NCBI GenBank assembly: GCA_003838145.1
Contig: QYZZ01000089.1
Location: 1 to 59,840, forward strand
Source of the DNA: Tindallia sp. MSAO_Bac2
Lineage (GTDB): Bacteria; Bacillota; Clostridia; Peptostreptococcales; Tindalliaceae
Length of the DNA stretch: 59,840 nt
Direction: 5' to 3'
Shown: positions 35,879-45,260 of the stretch, piece after piece
Numbering within the stretch: position 1 is the stretch's first letter
Layout: each line of letters begins with the position of its first letter
Notes under the pieces: model-generated
Database searches by the model: none
Told to the model about the DNA's origin: nothing
What the model saw: only the letters and a program-made list of their open reading frames with translations
Made by a program: the position numbers and the translations under genes

Positions 35879-37399
35879 ATGGCTATAGATACAGTTGCGT
35901 TATCAGGAGCAGTTGCAGATGTTTTTACCATACAAACAATACTTTTTATCATGATGGGAATTGTTGTTGGAATCTCAGTTGGTGCTATACCAGGGCTTGC
36001 ACATAGTTTGCCAATCGCTTTGGTGTTGCCATTTTCATTTATTCTGCCATTAGCTCAGACAATGGGTCTGTTAATTGGTACATATGTTGGAGGGACTTAC
36101 GGTGGTTCCATTACAGCCATAGCATTTGGAACACCCGGAACCTCAGGAGCAGCTGCAACCGTTGCGGACGGTTATGGATTAACACAAATGGGAAAAGGGA
36201 AAAAAGCATTACAAATGGGTCTTTATGCATCTGTTCTTGGAGGGTTCTTTGGATCCTTCGTATTGATTTTTCTCGTTGTTCCCATTGGAAGAATGGCTCC
36301 AAGTTTCGGACCTGGTGAATTGACGGCATTATACATGCTGGCGTTATCTCTGGTGGTTGTCTTTTCGGCTGAGAATCCTGGAAAAGGAATTATGTCTGCT
36401 GGAATTGGTTTTTTCTTAGCGATTATAGGAAGAGATATCATCACTGGTGGACTTCGTTTTACTTTTGGAATAAGGCAGATGCAATCTGGATTTCCGTTGG
36501 TTCCATTATTGATGGGTTTCTTTGCTTTACCAGTAATTGTGAAAGAGATTCACGAGTTTATTAAAGATCCGGATAAGTCCGGTGATCTGGGAGAAAGCAT
36601 TCTAGATGAAGCGAAAAAGAAAGAGCCGGGTCTGACAATTAAAGAATTATTTAAATCCGGAAAAGCCATTGGAATTGGATCGGTTTTGGGAACTTTCCTC
36701 GGAGCGCTTCCTGGACCGGGAGCAACGCTGGCTTCTTACACTTCTTACTCAGTATACAGTCAGATTTCCAGAGATAAAAACTATGGAAAAGGTTCTTTAG
36801 ATGGTGTCGCCGCAGCAGAAGCTGCAAACAATGCTACCTGTGGTGCTACTTTCATACCAATGCTGACATTTGGTATACCAGGAAGTTCCATAGCGGCGCT
36901 AATGATGGCAGCACTGGTAATGGAAGGTGTTCCGGTGGGTCCCCGCGTTGTTGTGGATCACACTCAGGTTGTATACACGCTCTTTATTTTGATGTTGATG
37001 ACAAACCCGCTTAACCTGGTATTCGGTTGGTTATTGATCCCTGTATTTACTAAGCTATCCAAAATACCGGCCCAGGTATTGTGGCCGATTATTGCTATAT
37101 TTTTGGTCATTGGTACTTATGCCTATAGTAATATGCCGTATCATACCATTATTGCAATTGTATCAGGATTTATTGGATACTTCTATAAATGGTATAAGCT
37201 TCCGGACGGTCCACTGATTTTGGCCTTTCTGGTAACGCCTCTTTTCGAGGCCAGTTTCCGACAGGCGTTAACCATAGCCAGAGGAAATTACCTGTACTTT
37301 GTAAGTAGTCCAATTTCTATAGGGCTGTGGACGGTAACAATTCTATCTATTTTCTTCTTTCTACGCAGAAAGAAGGAGATTATTGAAGACGAAGAATAA
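35879..37399 (+). CDS. tctA: TTT transporter large membrane subunit
   Basis: A 506-residue TctA-family protein with about 12 membrane helices. It carries the family signatures GIVVGISVGAIPGLAHSLP, GGTYGGSITAIAFGTPGTSG and, in the second half, GAFLGALPGPGATLASYTSY-type and FIPMLTFGIPGSSIAALMM motifs. It is the ion-coupled channel used by TctB and the binding lipoproteins. ATG follows AAAGGGGGG. It is the only large subunit in the window for three binding proteins. Confidence 0.95.
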   Translation: MAIDTVALSGAVADVFTIQTILFIMMGIVVGISVGAIPGLAHSLPIALVLPFSFILPLAQTMGLLIGTYVGGTYGGSITAIAFGTPGTSGAAATVADGYGLTQMGKGKKALQMGLYASVLGGFFGSFVLIFLVVPIGRMAPSFGPGELTALYMLALSLVVVFSAENPGKGIMSAGIGFFLAIIGRDIITGGLRFTFGIRQMQSGFPLVPLLMGFFALPVIVKEIHEFIKDPDKSGDLGESILDEAKKKEPGLTIKELFKSGKAIGIGSVLGTFLGALPGPGATLASYTSYSVYSQISRDKNYGKGSLDGVAAAEAANNATCGATFIPMLTFGIPGSSIAALMMAALVMEGVPVGPRVVVDHTQVVYTLFILMLMTNPLNLVFGWLLIPVFTKLSKIPAQVLWPIIAIFLVIGTYAYSNMPYHTIIAIVSGFIGYFYKWYKLPDGPLILAFLVTPLFEASFRQALTIARGNYLYFVSSPISIGLWTVTILSIFFFLRRKKEIIEDEE

Positions 37400-37409
37400 C
37401 AATATAAGA

Positions 37410-37444
37410 AGTGACTTCTGTGACCATACAGGAGTTACTTTTTT
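37410..37444 (+). terminator. intrinsic terminator after tctA
   Basis: A 12-bp stem with two G-T pairs (37410-37421 with 37428-37439), followed by T6. Confidence 0.8.
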
Positions 37445-37450
37445 AATTAC

Positions 37451-37479
37451 TTGCAAAAGTCAGGGCAAATTGATATAAT
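37451..37479 (+). promoter_or_regulatory. sigma-A promoter of the B12-controlled operon
   Basis: TTGCAA (37451-37456), 17 bp, TATAAT (37474-37479), about 20 bp upstream of the cobalamin aptamer. Confidence 0.75.
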
Positions 37480-37498
37480 GGCAAATGATTATAATGCA

Positions 37499-37754
37499 TC
37501 GAAGGTGCCTTCAAGAGAAGGAGAATAGGGAAGACCGGTTAAAGTCCGGCGCGGACCCACCACTGTAAACGGTGACAATTCCCCGAAAAAGCCACTGAGT
37601 CATACTTGGGAAGGCGGGGAGGAGGAAGAACCGTAAGCCAGGAGACCTGCCTTAAGATGAGAGCGAATACGTGCTGGGAGTGCGTGTATTTGTATTGATG
37701 AAAGCAGACTTTTAAATGGGACAAGTCTCTTGATATATTCAAGAGGCTTTTTTT
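37499..37754 (+). promoter_or_regulatory. Cobalamin riboswitch with terminator
   Basis: The aptamer shows AGGTGCC, the GGGAA..CGGTTAAAGTCCGGCGCGGACCC region, CCACTGTA, GCCACTG and the B12 box AGCCAGGAGACCTGCC (37636-37651). The expression platform is a 9-bp terminator hairpin (37725-37733 with 37739-37747) followed by T7. Adenosylcobalamin binding should stop transcription of the transporter operon that follows. Confidence 0.95.
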
Positions 37755-37824
37755 ATTTCCGATAGCTTTCCTCATCTCGTCTATAACTAACTTAAGCCAT
37801 CGATGTAAAAAAGGAGGAAATTAG

Positions 37825-39408
37825 ATGAGGAAATTTTGGGCAAGTAAGGTTATGTTTTTTATGGTGACTACCCTGGTATTTGCGGGATTGTTTTCCGGCT
37901 GCTCCAACCCGGCAGAAATGGGTGGGGAGCAACAACAGTCAGCTGATAGCAGCCCTAAAGTAATCCGACTGGAAGGTGGTGACTATGGACTGCCACAGCC
38001 TTATACTACCCACTCAAGAGGGCCGGGGCGCTATAAGGTAAATCTTATTTTTGATAAACTGGTGGAAAAAGACGAAAGCGGTTATATCCCCTGGCTGGCT
38101 GAAAGCTGGGAAGTTTCAGAAGACGGAAAAGAGTATTTATTTAAGTTGCGGGAAAATATTCAGTGGCACGACGGAGAAGCTTTTACGGCAGAAGACGTTG
38201 CTTTTACACTGGAATATGTGAAAAAATTCATGCCGGTAGTGTCTTCGGCTCAGCTGCTGGACGAAAGTTTTGTTCAGGAAGTGGAAGTTAAAGGTGAGCA
38301 TGACTTAATAATCAGACTAGGAGAACCCAGCCCGATTTTTATTGAAGAACTCTTCAGTATTAGCATGATTCCAAAGCATATATGGCAGAATGTTGATGAA
38401 CCGGAGGCGTTTACCGGTCCGGAGTCGTTAGTTGGCACCGGTCCTTATCAGCTAACCCACTATGAACAGGAACATGGATCCTATCGGTTTGAAGCTTATG
38501 AATCCTTCTGGGGACCTGATCAAAAAGTTGATGTAATAGAGTTTGTTCCGGTTAGTGACCCGGTGCTGGCTCTTCATAACGGTGATATTCATCTTTCTGA
38601 TATTCCTATAGATTCTCTGGATCGTTTTTGGGAAGATGAATCTTACGAAGTTGTTGAAAAACCAGGAGTATGGGGTTATCGATTGCGATTTAATATGGAG
38701 CGAAAACCTGAGCTTCAAAGACGGGAGCTCAGACAGGCTATGGCATATGCTATCCATCGACAAGACCTGGTGGAAAGAATAGCTCGCGGAGGAGGCATTC
38801 CGGGAAGCCCTGGTATTTTACCTCCGGATCATCGATGGTATAACCCTGATGTGAATCAGTACGAATATTCAACAGATGAAGCGATGGAATTATTAGCCAA
38901 AACCAGTCTTGAATCAGCCTCTCTTTCCTTTGAATTACTGACGGGAGAGGATCAGGAAGTCAGAATGGGTGAACTGTTACGGGAGCAGTTAGCAGATGTG
39001 GGAATAGAAATTAATTTACGTTCCCTGGATAGTCAGTCAAGAGATCAAAGAATAGCCGACGCACAGTATGAAATGGTTTTGGTTGGACATGGTGGCTGGG
39101 CAAGAGATGCCGATTATCTGAGAGCGCGTTTTTCTTCCACAGATGGGGACTGGGTGAATAGCATACCTGGATATCATCATCCGCAGCTGAAGAGGATGCT
39201 GGAAGAACAAATTACAATGGTAAATGAGGAAGAAAGAAAAAAAACAGTGATGAAGATTCAGGAACTGTTGGCAGAAGATGTACCGGAAATCCCCTTGTTT
39301 ATGAGAACAGGATACACTGTTTATAATAAAGAAGCTTACTCCGGATGGATGCACGTGTTTGATCATCACAATATGACCCACAACAAACTATCGTACTTAG
39401 ATTATTAA
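37825..39408 (+). CDS. Nik/Opp-type ABC transporter substrate-binding lipoprotein
   Basis: A 527-residue family 5 solute-binding lipoprotein (lipobox GLFSGC, Cys26) of the peptide/nickel class. Motifs include LAESWEVSEDGKEYLFKLR, WHDGEAFTAEDVAFTLEY and GTGPYQLTHYE. It is the first gene after a cobalamin riboswitch, so the cargo is probably cobalt, nickel, a metallophore or a corrinoid precursor, not a peptide (inferred from regulation). RBS AAGGAGG at 37811. Confidence 0.9.
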   Translation: MRKFWASKVMFFMVTTLVFAGLFSGCSNPAEMGGEQQQSADSSPKVIRLEGGDYGLPQPYTTHSRGPGRYKVNLIFDKLVEKDESGYIPWLAESWEVSEDGKEYLFKLRENIQWHDGEAFTAEDVAFTLEYVKKFMPVVSSAQLLDESFVQEVEVKGEHDLIIRLGEPSPIFIEELFSISMIPKHIWQNVDEPEAFTGPESLVGTGPYQLTHYEQEHGSYRFEAYESFWGPDQKVDVIEFVPVSDPVLALHNGDIHLSDIPIDSLDRFWEDESYEVVEKPGVWGYRLRFNMERKPELQRRELRQAMAYAIHRQDLVERIARGGGIPGSPGILPPDHRWYNPDVNQYEYSTDEAMELLAKTSLESASLSFELLTGEDQEVRMGELLREQLADVGIEINLRSLDSQSRDQRIADAQYEMVLVGHGGWARDADYLRARFSSTDGDWVNSIPGYHHPQLKRMLEEQITMVNEEERKKTVMKIQELLAEDVPEIPLFMRTGYTVYNKEAYSGWMHVFDHHNMTHNKLSYLDY

Positions 39409-39432
39409 GGGATGCAGAGTAAGGAGGATACC

Positions 39433-41142
39433 ATGGATAGAACCATAAAAGCCAGTTGTCTTAAGGTTCAGTATCAAACCGGAAATTATGCCGTAGAAGC
39501 AGTTCGGGGGGCTTCTTTTACGCTACGGGAAGGTAAAAGTCTTGGAATAGTTGGAGAGTCTGGCAGTGGAAAAACGTCTCTGGCTCTTGCTCTGATGGGT
39601 CTGATTGATAAACCGCATAATTCCTCTGGAGAACTGATGCTTTTTGGTGAGTCTTACTTAGGTTTATCTGAGGTAAAGCAAAAACATCATCGCTGGAGTA
39701 CCATAGCGATGATGTTTCAGAATTCGATGGAAGTCCTAAACCCGGTGATGACTATTGGCGACCAATTGACAGAAAAGTTGAAAGAGAGAAAGACAATCTC
39801 TTCTGGTCAGGCCGGGCGGGAAGCTGAAAGACTGCTGCAGTTAACAGGCCTGGAAGGTTGGGAAGCGAAGGCCTTTCCCCATCAGCTTTCCGGTGGAATG
39901 CGTCAAAGAGTGCTTCTGGCAATGGCCATTGCCCCTAAGCCACGTTTTCTGATTTTGGATGAACCAACCAGCTCCTTAGATGGTCTCGCCAAGCAGGATA
40001 TGATTAGAACCATACTGAGCTTACAGAAAAAAATGGACTTTGCTATGCTGGTCATTTCTCATGATGTAAAGCTTATTGGTGGATTGACTCAGGAAGTGAT
40101 GGTGATGTATGGAGGCCATATTATCGAAAAAGGCTTTACAGATGCCGTAATGGAAAAGCCAATGCATCCATATACCCGCGGCCTGTTTAATGCCTCTGTT
40201 GAGCTGTCGCCGCACAAAGATTTATGGGGTATCCCGGGAGAGTACAATGGCAATGAAGTGCATAAAGGATGTGCTTTCTATAATCGCTGTTCACAGCGTA
40301 TTTCCCTTTGCTGTGAACAGACACCTGAATTAAAGAGCGTTTCCATTGAACGGGAAATCGCGTGTCATCAAAAGGGTTTAATAAATGTGCTTAGAGGTGA
40401 AGCCATAACTAAACATTACCAGATCGGTAATCGTTCCATTCCAGCACTCAGGAAAGCATGCATGAACCTGAGACATGGTGAAACCATAGCAATGGTAGGG
40501 CCTTCCGGCTCCGGTAAATCTACTTTTGCCAAAATCCTTGCAGGCTTTATTCAGCCGGATGAAGGGCAGGTATTGTTTAATGAAAAAAAGAATGACCTTC
40601 AACAACTTGCCTGTTGTGAAGGTGGTGTACAACTGGTGCTGCAGGATCCTTTCAGTGCACTGAGCCATCGAATGACCGTGGAGGAAGTGATAAGCGAACC
40701 ATTGAAACTCAATGGCATTGGAAATGAACTGAGCAGGTGCAAACGGGTTAAAGAAACACTTAAAGCCCTCCAGTTGGACGACTGTGAAGCATTTTTGAAA
40801 CGGTATACCTCCAGTCTCAGCGGAGGACAGCGTCAGCGGGTGGCGATAGCCCGGGCGTTAGTGATGAATCCGAAGGTACTGATAGCTGACGAAATTACCT
40901 CAATGCTGGATGTATCAACTCAGGCTAATGTGCTGAGATTGCTGAAAGGACTGCAAAACAAAAATGGTTTTGCGCTCCTATTTATTACTCATGACCTGAA
41001 TCTTGCCAGAAAAGTAGCAGATCAACTGCTTATTCTGGATCGGGGAAGTGTCGCTGAGGAAGGCAGCGCAGGGCGGATTTTGCAAAATTCTGATGAAAGT
41101 CAGTGTGCCGACATGCTTAAGGCAGGGTTGGCGGATGGGTAA
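39433..41142 (+). CDS. Fused double ATP-binding protein, Nik/Opp type
   Basis: A 569-residue protein with two complete ABC ATPase domains, corresponding to OppD-OppF or NikD-NikE fused in one chain. Domain 1: GESGSGKTS, LSGGMRQRV, FLILDEPTS, then the HPYTRGLFNA segment and a Cys-rich GCAFYNRCSQRISLCC tail that in this family can bind an Fe-S cluster. Domain 2: [33 protein letters not shown] 39433 follows TAAGGAGGA; the ATG at 39412 is rejected. It overlaps the permease gene by 8 bp. Confidence 0.92.
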   Translation: MDRTIKASCLKVQYQTGNYAVEAVRGASFTLREGKSLGIVGESGSGKTSLALALMGLIDKPHNSSGELMLFGESYLGLSEVKQKHHRWSTIAMMFQNSMEVLNPVMTIGDQLTEKLKERKTISSGQAGREAERLLQLTGLEGWEAKAFPHQLSGGMRQRVLLAMAIAPKPRFLILDEPTSSLDGLAKQDMIRTILSLQKKMDFAMLVISHDVKLIGGLTQEVMVMYGGHIIEKGFTDAVMEKPMHPYTRGLFNASVELSPHKDLWGIPGEYNGNEVHKGCAFYNRCSQRISLCCEQTPELKSVSIEREIACHQKGLINVLRGEAITKHYQIGNRSIPALRKACMNLRHGETIAMVGPSGSGKSTFAKILAGFIQPDEGQVLFNEKKNDLQQLACCEGGVQLVLQDPFSALSHRMTVEEVISEPLKLNGIGNELSRCKRVKETLKALQLDDCEAFLKRYTSSLSGGQRQRVAIARALVMNPKVLIADEITSMLDVSTQANVLRLLKGLQNKNGFALLFITHDLNLARKVADQLLILDRGSVAEEGSAGRILQNSDESQCADMLKAGLADG

Positions 41143-42115
41143 GAAGCTTGAATACCTTATTACTTTTCTGGTGATTTTAAGCCTGAATTTTGGGCTTCCC
41201 AGAATGATGCCCGGGGACCCTTTCCTTTATATCAGCGGAGATGACAATGATATTCCTGTCGAATATTCACGGGAACAAATTGAGTATTATAGAGAATACT
41301 ATGGCATGGATCAGCCGATTTATAAGCAATATGGTGGCTACATATCAGACTTGGCTCGTGGTGATCTGGGATTTAGTTACACCCATCGAGAAAAGGTAAG
41401 TCGTCTTATTATAAACCGTCTTCCCTGGACATTTCTGTTAGTAGCGTCCTCTATGTTGCTAAGTTTATTTCTGGGAATTGGGCTTGGAACATACTCTGCC
41501 TGGAAAAGAAACCAATGGAAGGATTCGCTGCTCTACAGCCTGATAATGATATTGTCAGAAATACCCGCTTTTCTGATAGGACTGGCCTTACTGGTCATTT
41601 TTGCTGCCGGTTTAGACTGGTTTCCGCTATCCGGCGCTAAAACCCATTTTGCGGTTTATGCCAGCAACTGGCAGCATGGTATGGATATAGCGAAGCATGC
41701 TGTGTTGCCCGTCATTACTCTGACAATAGCCAGAACAGGTGGAATCTACCTGATGGTTCGGAACAGTCTCGCTACCGTACTCACCAAGGATTTTATGAGG
41801 ACGGCCCGCGCAAAAGGCCTGAAGGAACATCGGATCCGTTATGTTCATGCGCTCCGCAATGCGCTGCTGCCTCTGATAACACGCATTGCTATGCAGCTGG
41901 GTGGCCTGGTGGGTGGTGCCGTATTGGTTGAAAATGTCTTTTCGTACCCGGGTCTCGGTACTTTAATGACGACGGCTGTTGCTTATCGTGATTATCCGCT
42001 TCTTCAGGGAATTTTTTTGGCGATAGGCACAACAGTGGTGTTGGCCAACCTGTGTGCAGACATGCTTTATCAAAAAGCAGATCCGAGAATTGGACAGGGG
42101 GTTCAGCGCAAATGA
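41135..42115 (+). CDS. Nik/Opp-type ABC permease 1
   Basis: A 326-residue DppB/NikB-type permease. It has the N-terminal helix, the extracytoplasmic segment YYGMDQPIYKQYGGYISDLA and GDLGFSYTHREKV, and the EAA loop ARAKGLKEHRIRYVHALRNALLP. ATG 41135 lies inside the ATPase 3' end (8-bp overlap), and the stop overlaps the next start as ATGA. A longer frame from 41048 is rejected because it would lie within the ATPase gene. Confidence 0.92.
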   Translation: MGKKLEYLITFLVILSLNFGLPRMMPGDPFLYISGDDNDIPVEYSREQIEYYREYYGMDQPIYKQYGGYISDLARGDLGFSYTHREKVSRLIINRLPWTFLLVASSMLLSLFLGIGLGTYSAWKRNQWKDSLLYSLIMILSEIPAFLIGLALLVIFAAGLDWFPLSGAKTHFAVYASNWQHGMDIAKHAVLPVITLTIARTGGIYLMVRNSLATVLTKDFMRTARAKGLKEHRIRYVHALRNALLPLITRIAMQLGGLVGGAVLVENVFSYPGLGTLMTTAVAYRDYPLLQGIFLAIGTTVVLANLCADMLYQKADPRIGQGVQRK

Positions 42116-42963
42116 AATCTTTGAAAAAACTGATATTTTTCTGGAAAGCAAGATCTGTTTCAGGGAAAATGGCGATTATTGTACTCGTTTTACTGATTAC
42201 CACAGCTATTTTTGCCCCAGTGCTTACCAATTTACCACATCAGCGTTCATCGGGACCTGCATTAGAACCACCAGGACGGCCTCATATCATGGGGACGGAT
42301 CAACTTGGAATTGACATATGGTCAATGATTGCTTATGGAGCAAGAGTCAGTCTGGCTGTAGGTCTTGGGACATCGCTGCTGGCCGGATTTGGAGGCGGAA
42401 TGGTGGGAATGCTGTCAGGCTGGAAGGGTGGAAGGACTGACAAACTGATTCAGCGTTTAATCGATATTATGCTGGCATTACCGGAACTTCCAGCCATGAT
42501 TGTGATTGCTGCTTTTTTCGGCTCCAGCCTGAGCAATATTATCATTGTACTGGCTTTGTTTTCCTGGTCAAGACCTGCCAGAATCCTCAGATCTGCAACC
42601 TTGTCCTTGAAAGAACAGCCTTATATCAAAATGGCAGCGCATTATGGGGCGGGCACTGGTTATATAATCAGAAAGCATTTAATTCCTGAATTGTTTCCAC
42701 TGTTAATCATAAACATGATTCGACTTTCCAGCATGGCGATTGTGACGGAAGCCTCTTTGGCCTTCATAGGTTTGGGAGATCCTGCTTCCAGGAGTTGGGG
42801 ACTGATCATACATCATGCTGTGAATTTTCAGGGCATATTTATGACATCGTTCTGGAAATGGTGGCTTTTGTTCCCCTGGTTATTTCTCACTCTGCTTGTG
42901 ACTTCTCTGGCCTTATTAGGCAGAGATTTAGAGAGTTTGGCGGATCCAAGAATGCTGAGATAA
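42112..42963 (+). CDS. Nik/Opp-type ABC permease 2
   Basis: A 283-residue DppC/NikC-type permease with an N-terminal helix, HIMGTDQLGIDIWSMIAYGA and the family loop; a second cytoplasmic motif EASLAFIGLGDPASRSWG is characteristic of DppC. The start overlaps the previous stop by 4 bp (ATGA), so the permeases are translationally coupled. It pairs with permease 1 to form the channel. Confidence 0.93.
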   Translation: MKSLKKLIFFWKARSVSGKMAIIVLVLLITTAIFAPVLTNLPHQRSSGPALEPPGRPHIMGTDQLGIDIWSMIAYGARVSLAVGLGTSLLAGFGGGMVGMLSGWKGGRTDKLIQRLIDIMLALPELPAMIVIAAFFGSSLSNIIIVLALFSWSRPARILRSATLSLKEQPYIKMAAHYGAGTGYIIRKHLIPELFPLLIINMIRLSSMAIVTEASLAFIGLGDPASRSWGLIIHHAVNFQGIFMTSFWKWWLLFPWLFLTLLVTSLALLGRDLESLADPRMLR

Positions 42964-42983
42964 TTTGAAAGGATGACTTTAGA

Positions 42984-43838
42984 ATGTCAGAAGAAAATTT
43001 ACAATACTGGATTGAACATTTGGAACAGGATTTGGACATGGAAATCTGTGAAGCATTTTGGGATAATAGGGCTAAAGAGTTTAGCCAGCGATCTGAAAAA
43101 CGTCATGACAAAGCGGAGAGACTAATCGAAAAGCTGCAAAGCAAAGGCGCTGTTACAAAGGACAGCAGAATACTGGATATTGGCTGTGGTCCGGGCACGC
43201 ATACTGTTCCGCTTGCAAAAAGAAGCAAAGAAGTGTATGCCCTGGATCTGTCAGCCTGTATGCTCCGGGAGCTGGAGCGAAAAGCAAATCGATTAGATAT
43301 TAAAAATATTAAAATCCTGAAAGAAAACTGGGAAGAAATAAACTTAAAGAATCGAGGGTGGAATCAGCATTTTGATTTGGTGTTTGCTTCCATGTCGCCT
43401 GCGATACACAGCTGGGAAACGCTTAAAAAAATGATGGCTGCAAGTCGCGGGTACTGCTATCTGAGCGCCTTTATTTATCGGAAAGACCTAATTGGAGATG
43501 AAATACAAAATACAGTCTTTGAGGAAGAAAATCCTGGGCCGGCCAGAGATACAACAAAAAAAAACCATCATAAAATAGAATGTGTTGAAAATATACTGAG
43601 ATTACATGCTATAGACTATGAAAAAGAAGTTTCGCACCGGGACTGGAAAATGGAAATGACCCTTGAAGAAGCATACATGCATTATGTACAAAAGGCTGGA
43701 ATAAAGCGTCAGATTAGTAATGATGAAAGACAAAAAATCAGAGAAATCCTTCTTGGAAAACTGGATAAGGAGAAAATCGTTGAATGCACAGAAGCCTCGG
43801 TTGGGGAAATTATTTGGAAGAACAGTAAGAGCTGGTAA
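42984..43838 (+). CDS. Class I SAM-dependent methyltransferase of the B12-controlled operon
   Basis: A 284-residue cytoplasmic protein. The SAM motif I LDIGCGPGTHTVPLA is near residue 68, motif II VYALDLS follows and motif FDLVFASMSPAIHSW completes the site. Substrate unknown. It is 20 bp after the second permease and before a terminator, so it is co-controlled by the cobalamin riboswitch. It might modify a corrinoid or a metal-chelating small molecule imported by the transporter; this is inference from context only. Confidence 0.85.
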   Translation: MSEENLQYWIEHLEQDLDMEICEAFWDNRAKEFSQRSEKRHDKAERLIEKLQSKGAVTKDSRILDIGCGPGTHTVPLAKRSKEVYALDLSACMLRELERKANRLDIKNIKILKENWEEINLKNRGWNQHFDLVFASMSPAIHSWETLKKMMAASRGYCYLSAFIYRKDLIGDEIQNTVFEEENPGPARDTTKKNHHKIECVENILRLHAIDYEKEVSHRDWKMEMTLEEAYMHYVQKAGIKRQISNDERQKIREILLGKLDKEKIVECTEASVGEIIWKNSKSW

Positions 43839-43857
43839 ATTTCCGGCTCTTTTTTTC
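43828..43857 (+). terminator. intrinsic terminator of the B12-controlled operon
   Basis: AGAGCTGG (43828-43835) with CCGGCTCT (43843-43850, one G-T pair), followed by T7; the stem overlaps the methyltransferase stop codon. Confidence 0.85.
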
Positions 43858-43863
43858 TGGATA

Positions 43864-43891
43864 TTGAATCCTGAGTCATGTATGCTATAAG
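43864..43891 (+). promoter_or_regulatory. sigma-A promoter of the DUF418 gene
   Basis: TTGAAT (43864-43869), 16 bp, TATAAG (43886-43891). Confidence 0.55.
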
Positions 43892-43916
43892 GAGGAAAAA
43901 TAAAGGGAGTGGTTTT

Positions 43917-45146
43917 GTGCTTTCAGATAAAGCTGAATCAACCTTAGCGCCGGTCACTGAACAGGAAAGGATTCGGGAAATAGATATGCTTCGGGGGTTT
44001 GCCCTGTTGGGGGTGCTAGTGGTCAATACACAAATGTTTAACGATACGCTGATGAGTTTTCCAGTAAATCCCTTTAATTACGCTGAAGCGATGAATCGCT
44101 GGGTAGCTGTCGTTATTCAGATTTTTGCCACAGGTAAGTTTTATACCATGTTTTCTTTTTTGTTTGGCCTGGGCTTTTATATATTTATGGAAAGAGCTGA
44201 CAGGAAAGGCTTAAACGCTGCCAGATTATTTAAACGCCGACTTTTGCTTCTGCTGGTTTTTGGAATGGCTCATATGCTATTATTCTGGTATGGAGATATT
44301 CTTACTTCATACGCGTTAACCGGATTCTTATTACTGTTATTTCGCAACAAAAGTATTCGCAGCCTTCGAAACTGGGTGATTGGATTGCTTCTATTTTCAA
44401 CAATTTTTATGGCTGGAATTATGACGCTTCAGGTGATGGCTGAAAATCAGATGTCAGCAGACCAGGAGGTACTAATCAGCAATGCTTCTGCGTTGCAAGA
44501 GGTGATCAATATCTATCAGGAAGGCAGCTACTCTCAAATCGTTAGTTTTCGTTTAAGGCATGAGATTCCGATGGTTCTGATCAGTTTCATTTTTTGGATC
44601 CCTAAAATTTTAGGTTTGTTTCTTGCTGGATATTGTGCTGGGAAACTTGGTTTTTTTGAGAGGCTGGCCGAAAATAAGAAAACGATTCACCGTATGTTTG
44701 TCTGGGGCGGGGCAATTGGTTGGTCAGCGACTGTTTTGTATTTGATTACCAGCAGCAGTCTTATTTATGAGTCGAATTATCTTTTCATTTTTGCCGGTGA
44801 AATCGCTAAAGAAGTGGCAACGGTTTCGTTGTGTTTATTTTATATGACAGCATTGTTAAAGCTTCATCAAAACGGCAGGATGGATGTATTTTTGATGAAG
44901 TTTGAAAAGGTGGGTCGTCTGGCACTTACTCACTATATTACCCAGTCTGTTTTTTTAACATTGATTTTCTATGGATACGGACTGGGGCTGATGCACCGGA
45001 TCAACTTGTTACAAGGGTTGCTTATCAGCGTTTTTATCTATGCTGTGCAAATGCTGCTAAGTCCTTTAATAATAAAACAATTTAAAACAGGACCGATGGA
45101 GAAACTCTGGCGTAAGGGCACCTATGCTTCACAGATTAAACGGTGA
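43917..45146 (+). CDS. DUF418 family membrane protein
   Basis: A 409-residue protein with about ten membrane helices. The N-terminal motif REIDMLRGFALLGVLVVN and the C-terminal GRLALTHYITQS and FYGYGLGL mark the DUF418 (YeiB-like) family, related to acyltransferase-type membrane proteins; function unknown. GTG 43917 lies 8 nt after AAAGGGA. An ATG at 43878 overlaps the promoter -10 box and is rejected. Confidence 0.88.
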   Translation: MLSDKAESTLAPVTEQERIREIDMLRGFALLGVLVVNTQMFNDTLMSFPVNPFNYAEAMNRWVAVVIQIFATGKFYTMFSFLFGLGFYIFMERADRKGLNAARLFKRRLLLLLVFGMAHMLLFWYGDILTSYALTGFLLLLFRNKSIRSLRNWVIGLLLFSTIFMAGIMTLQVMAENQMSADQEVLISNASALQEVINIYQEGSYSQIVSFRLRHEIPMVLISFIFWIPKILGLFLAGYCAGKLGFFERLAENKKTIHRMFVWGGAIGWSATVLYLITSSSLIYESNYLFIFAGEIAKEVATVSLCLFYMTALLKLHQNGRMDVFLMKFEKVGRLALTHYITQSVFLTLIFYGYGLGLMHRINLLQGLLISVFIYAVQMLLSPLIIKQFKTGPMEKLWRKGTYASQIKR

Positions 45147-45182
45147 AAAAATATTGGCAGCATTTCAACAAAAAAGAAGGGG

Positions 45183-45210
45183 TTTACAAAAAATTGTCGA
45201 ATGATATATT
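45183..45210 (+). promoter_or_regulatory. sigma-A promoter of megL
   Basis: TTTACA (45183-45188), 16 bp, TATATT (45205-45210). Confidence 0.55.
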
Positions 45211-45260
45211 AGAAGATAGCATATGATAAAATTCCGTGATAACAGGAGGGTTCGTTCATT

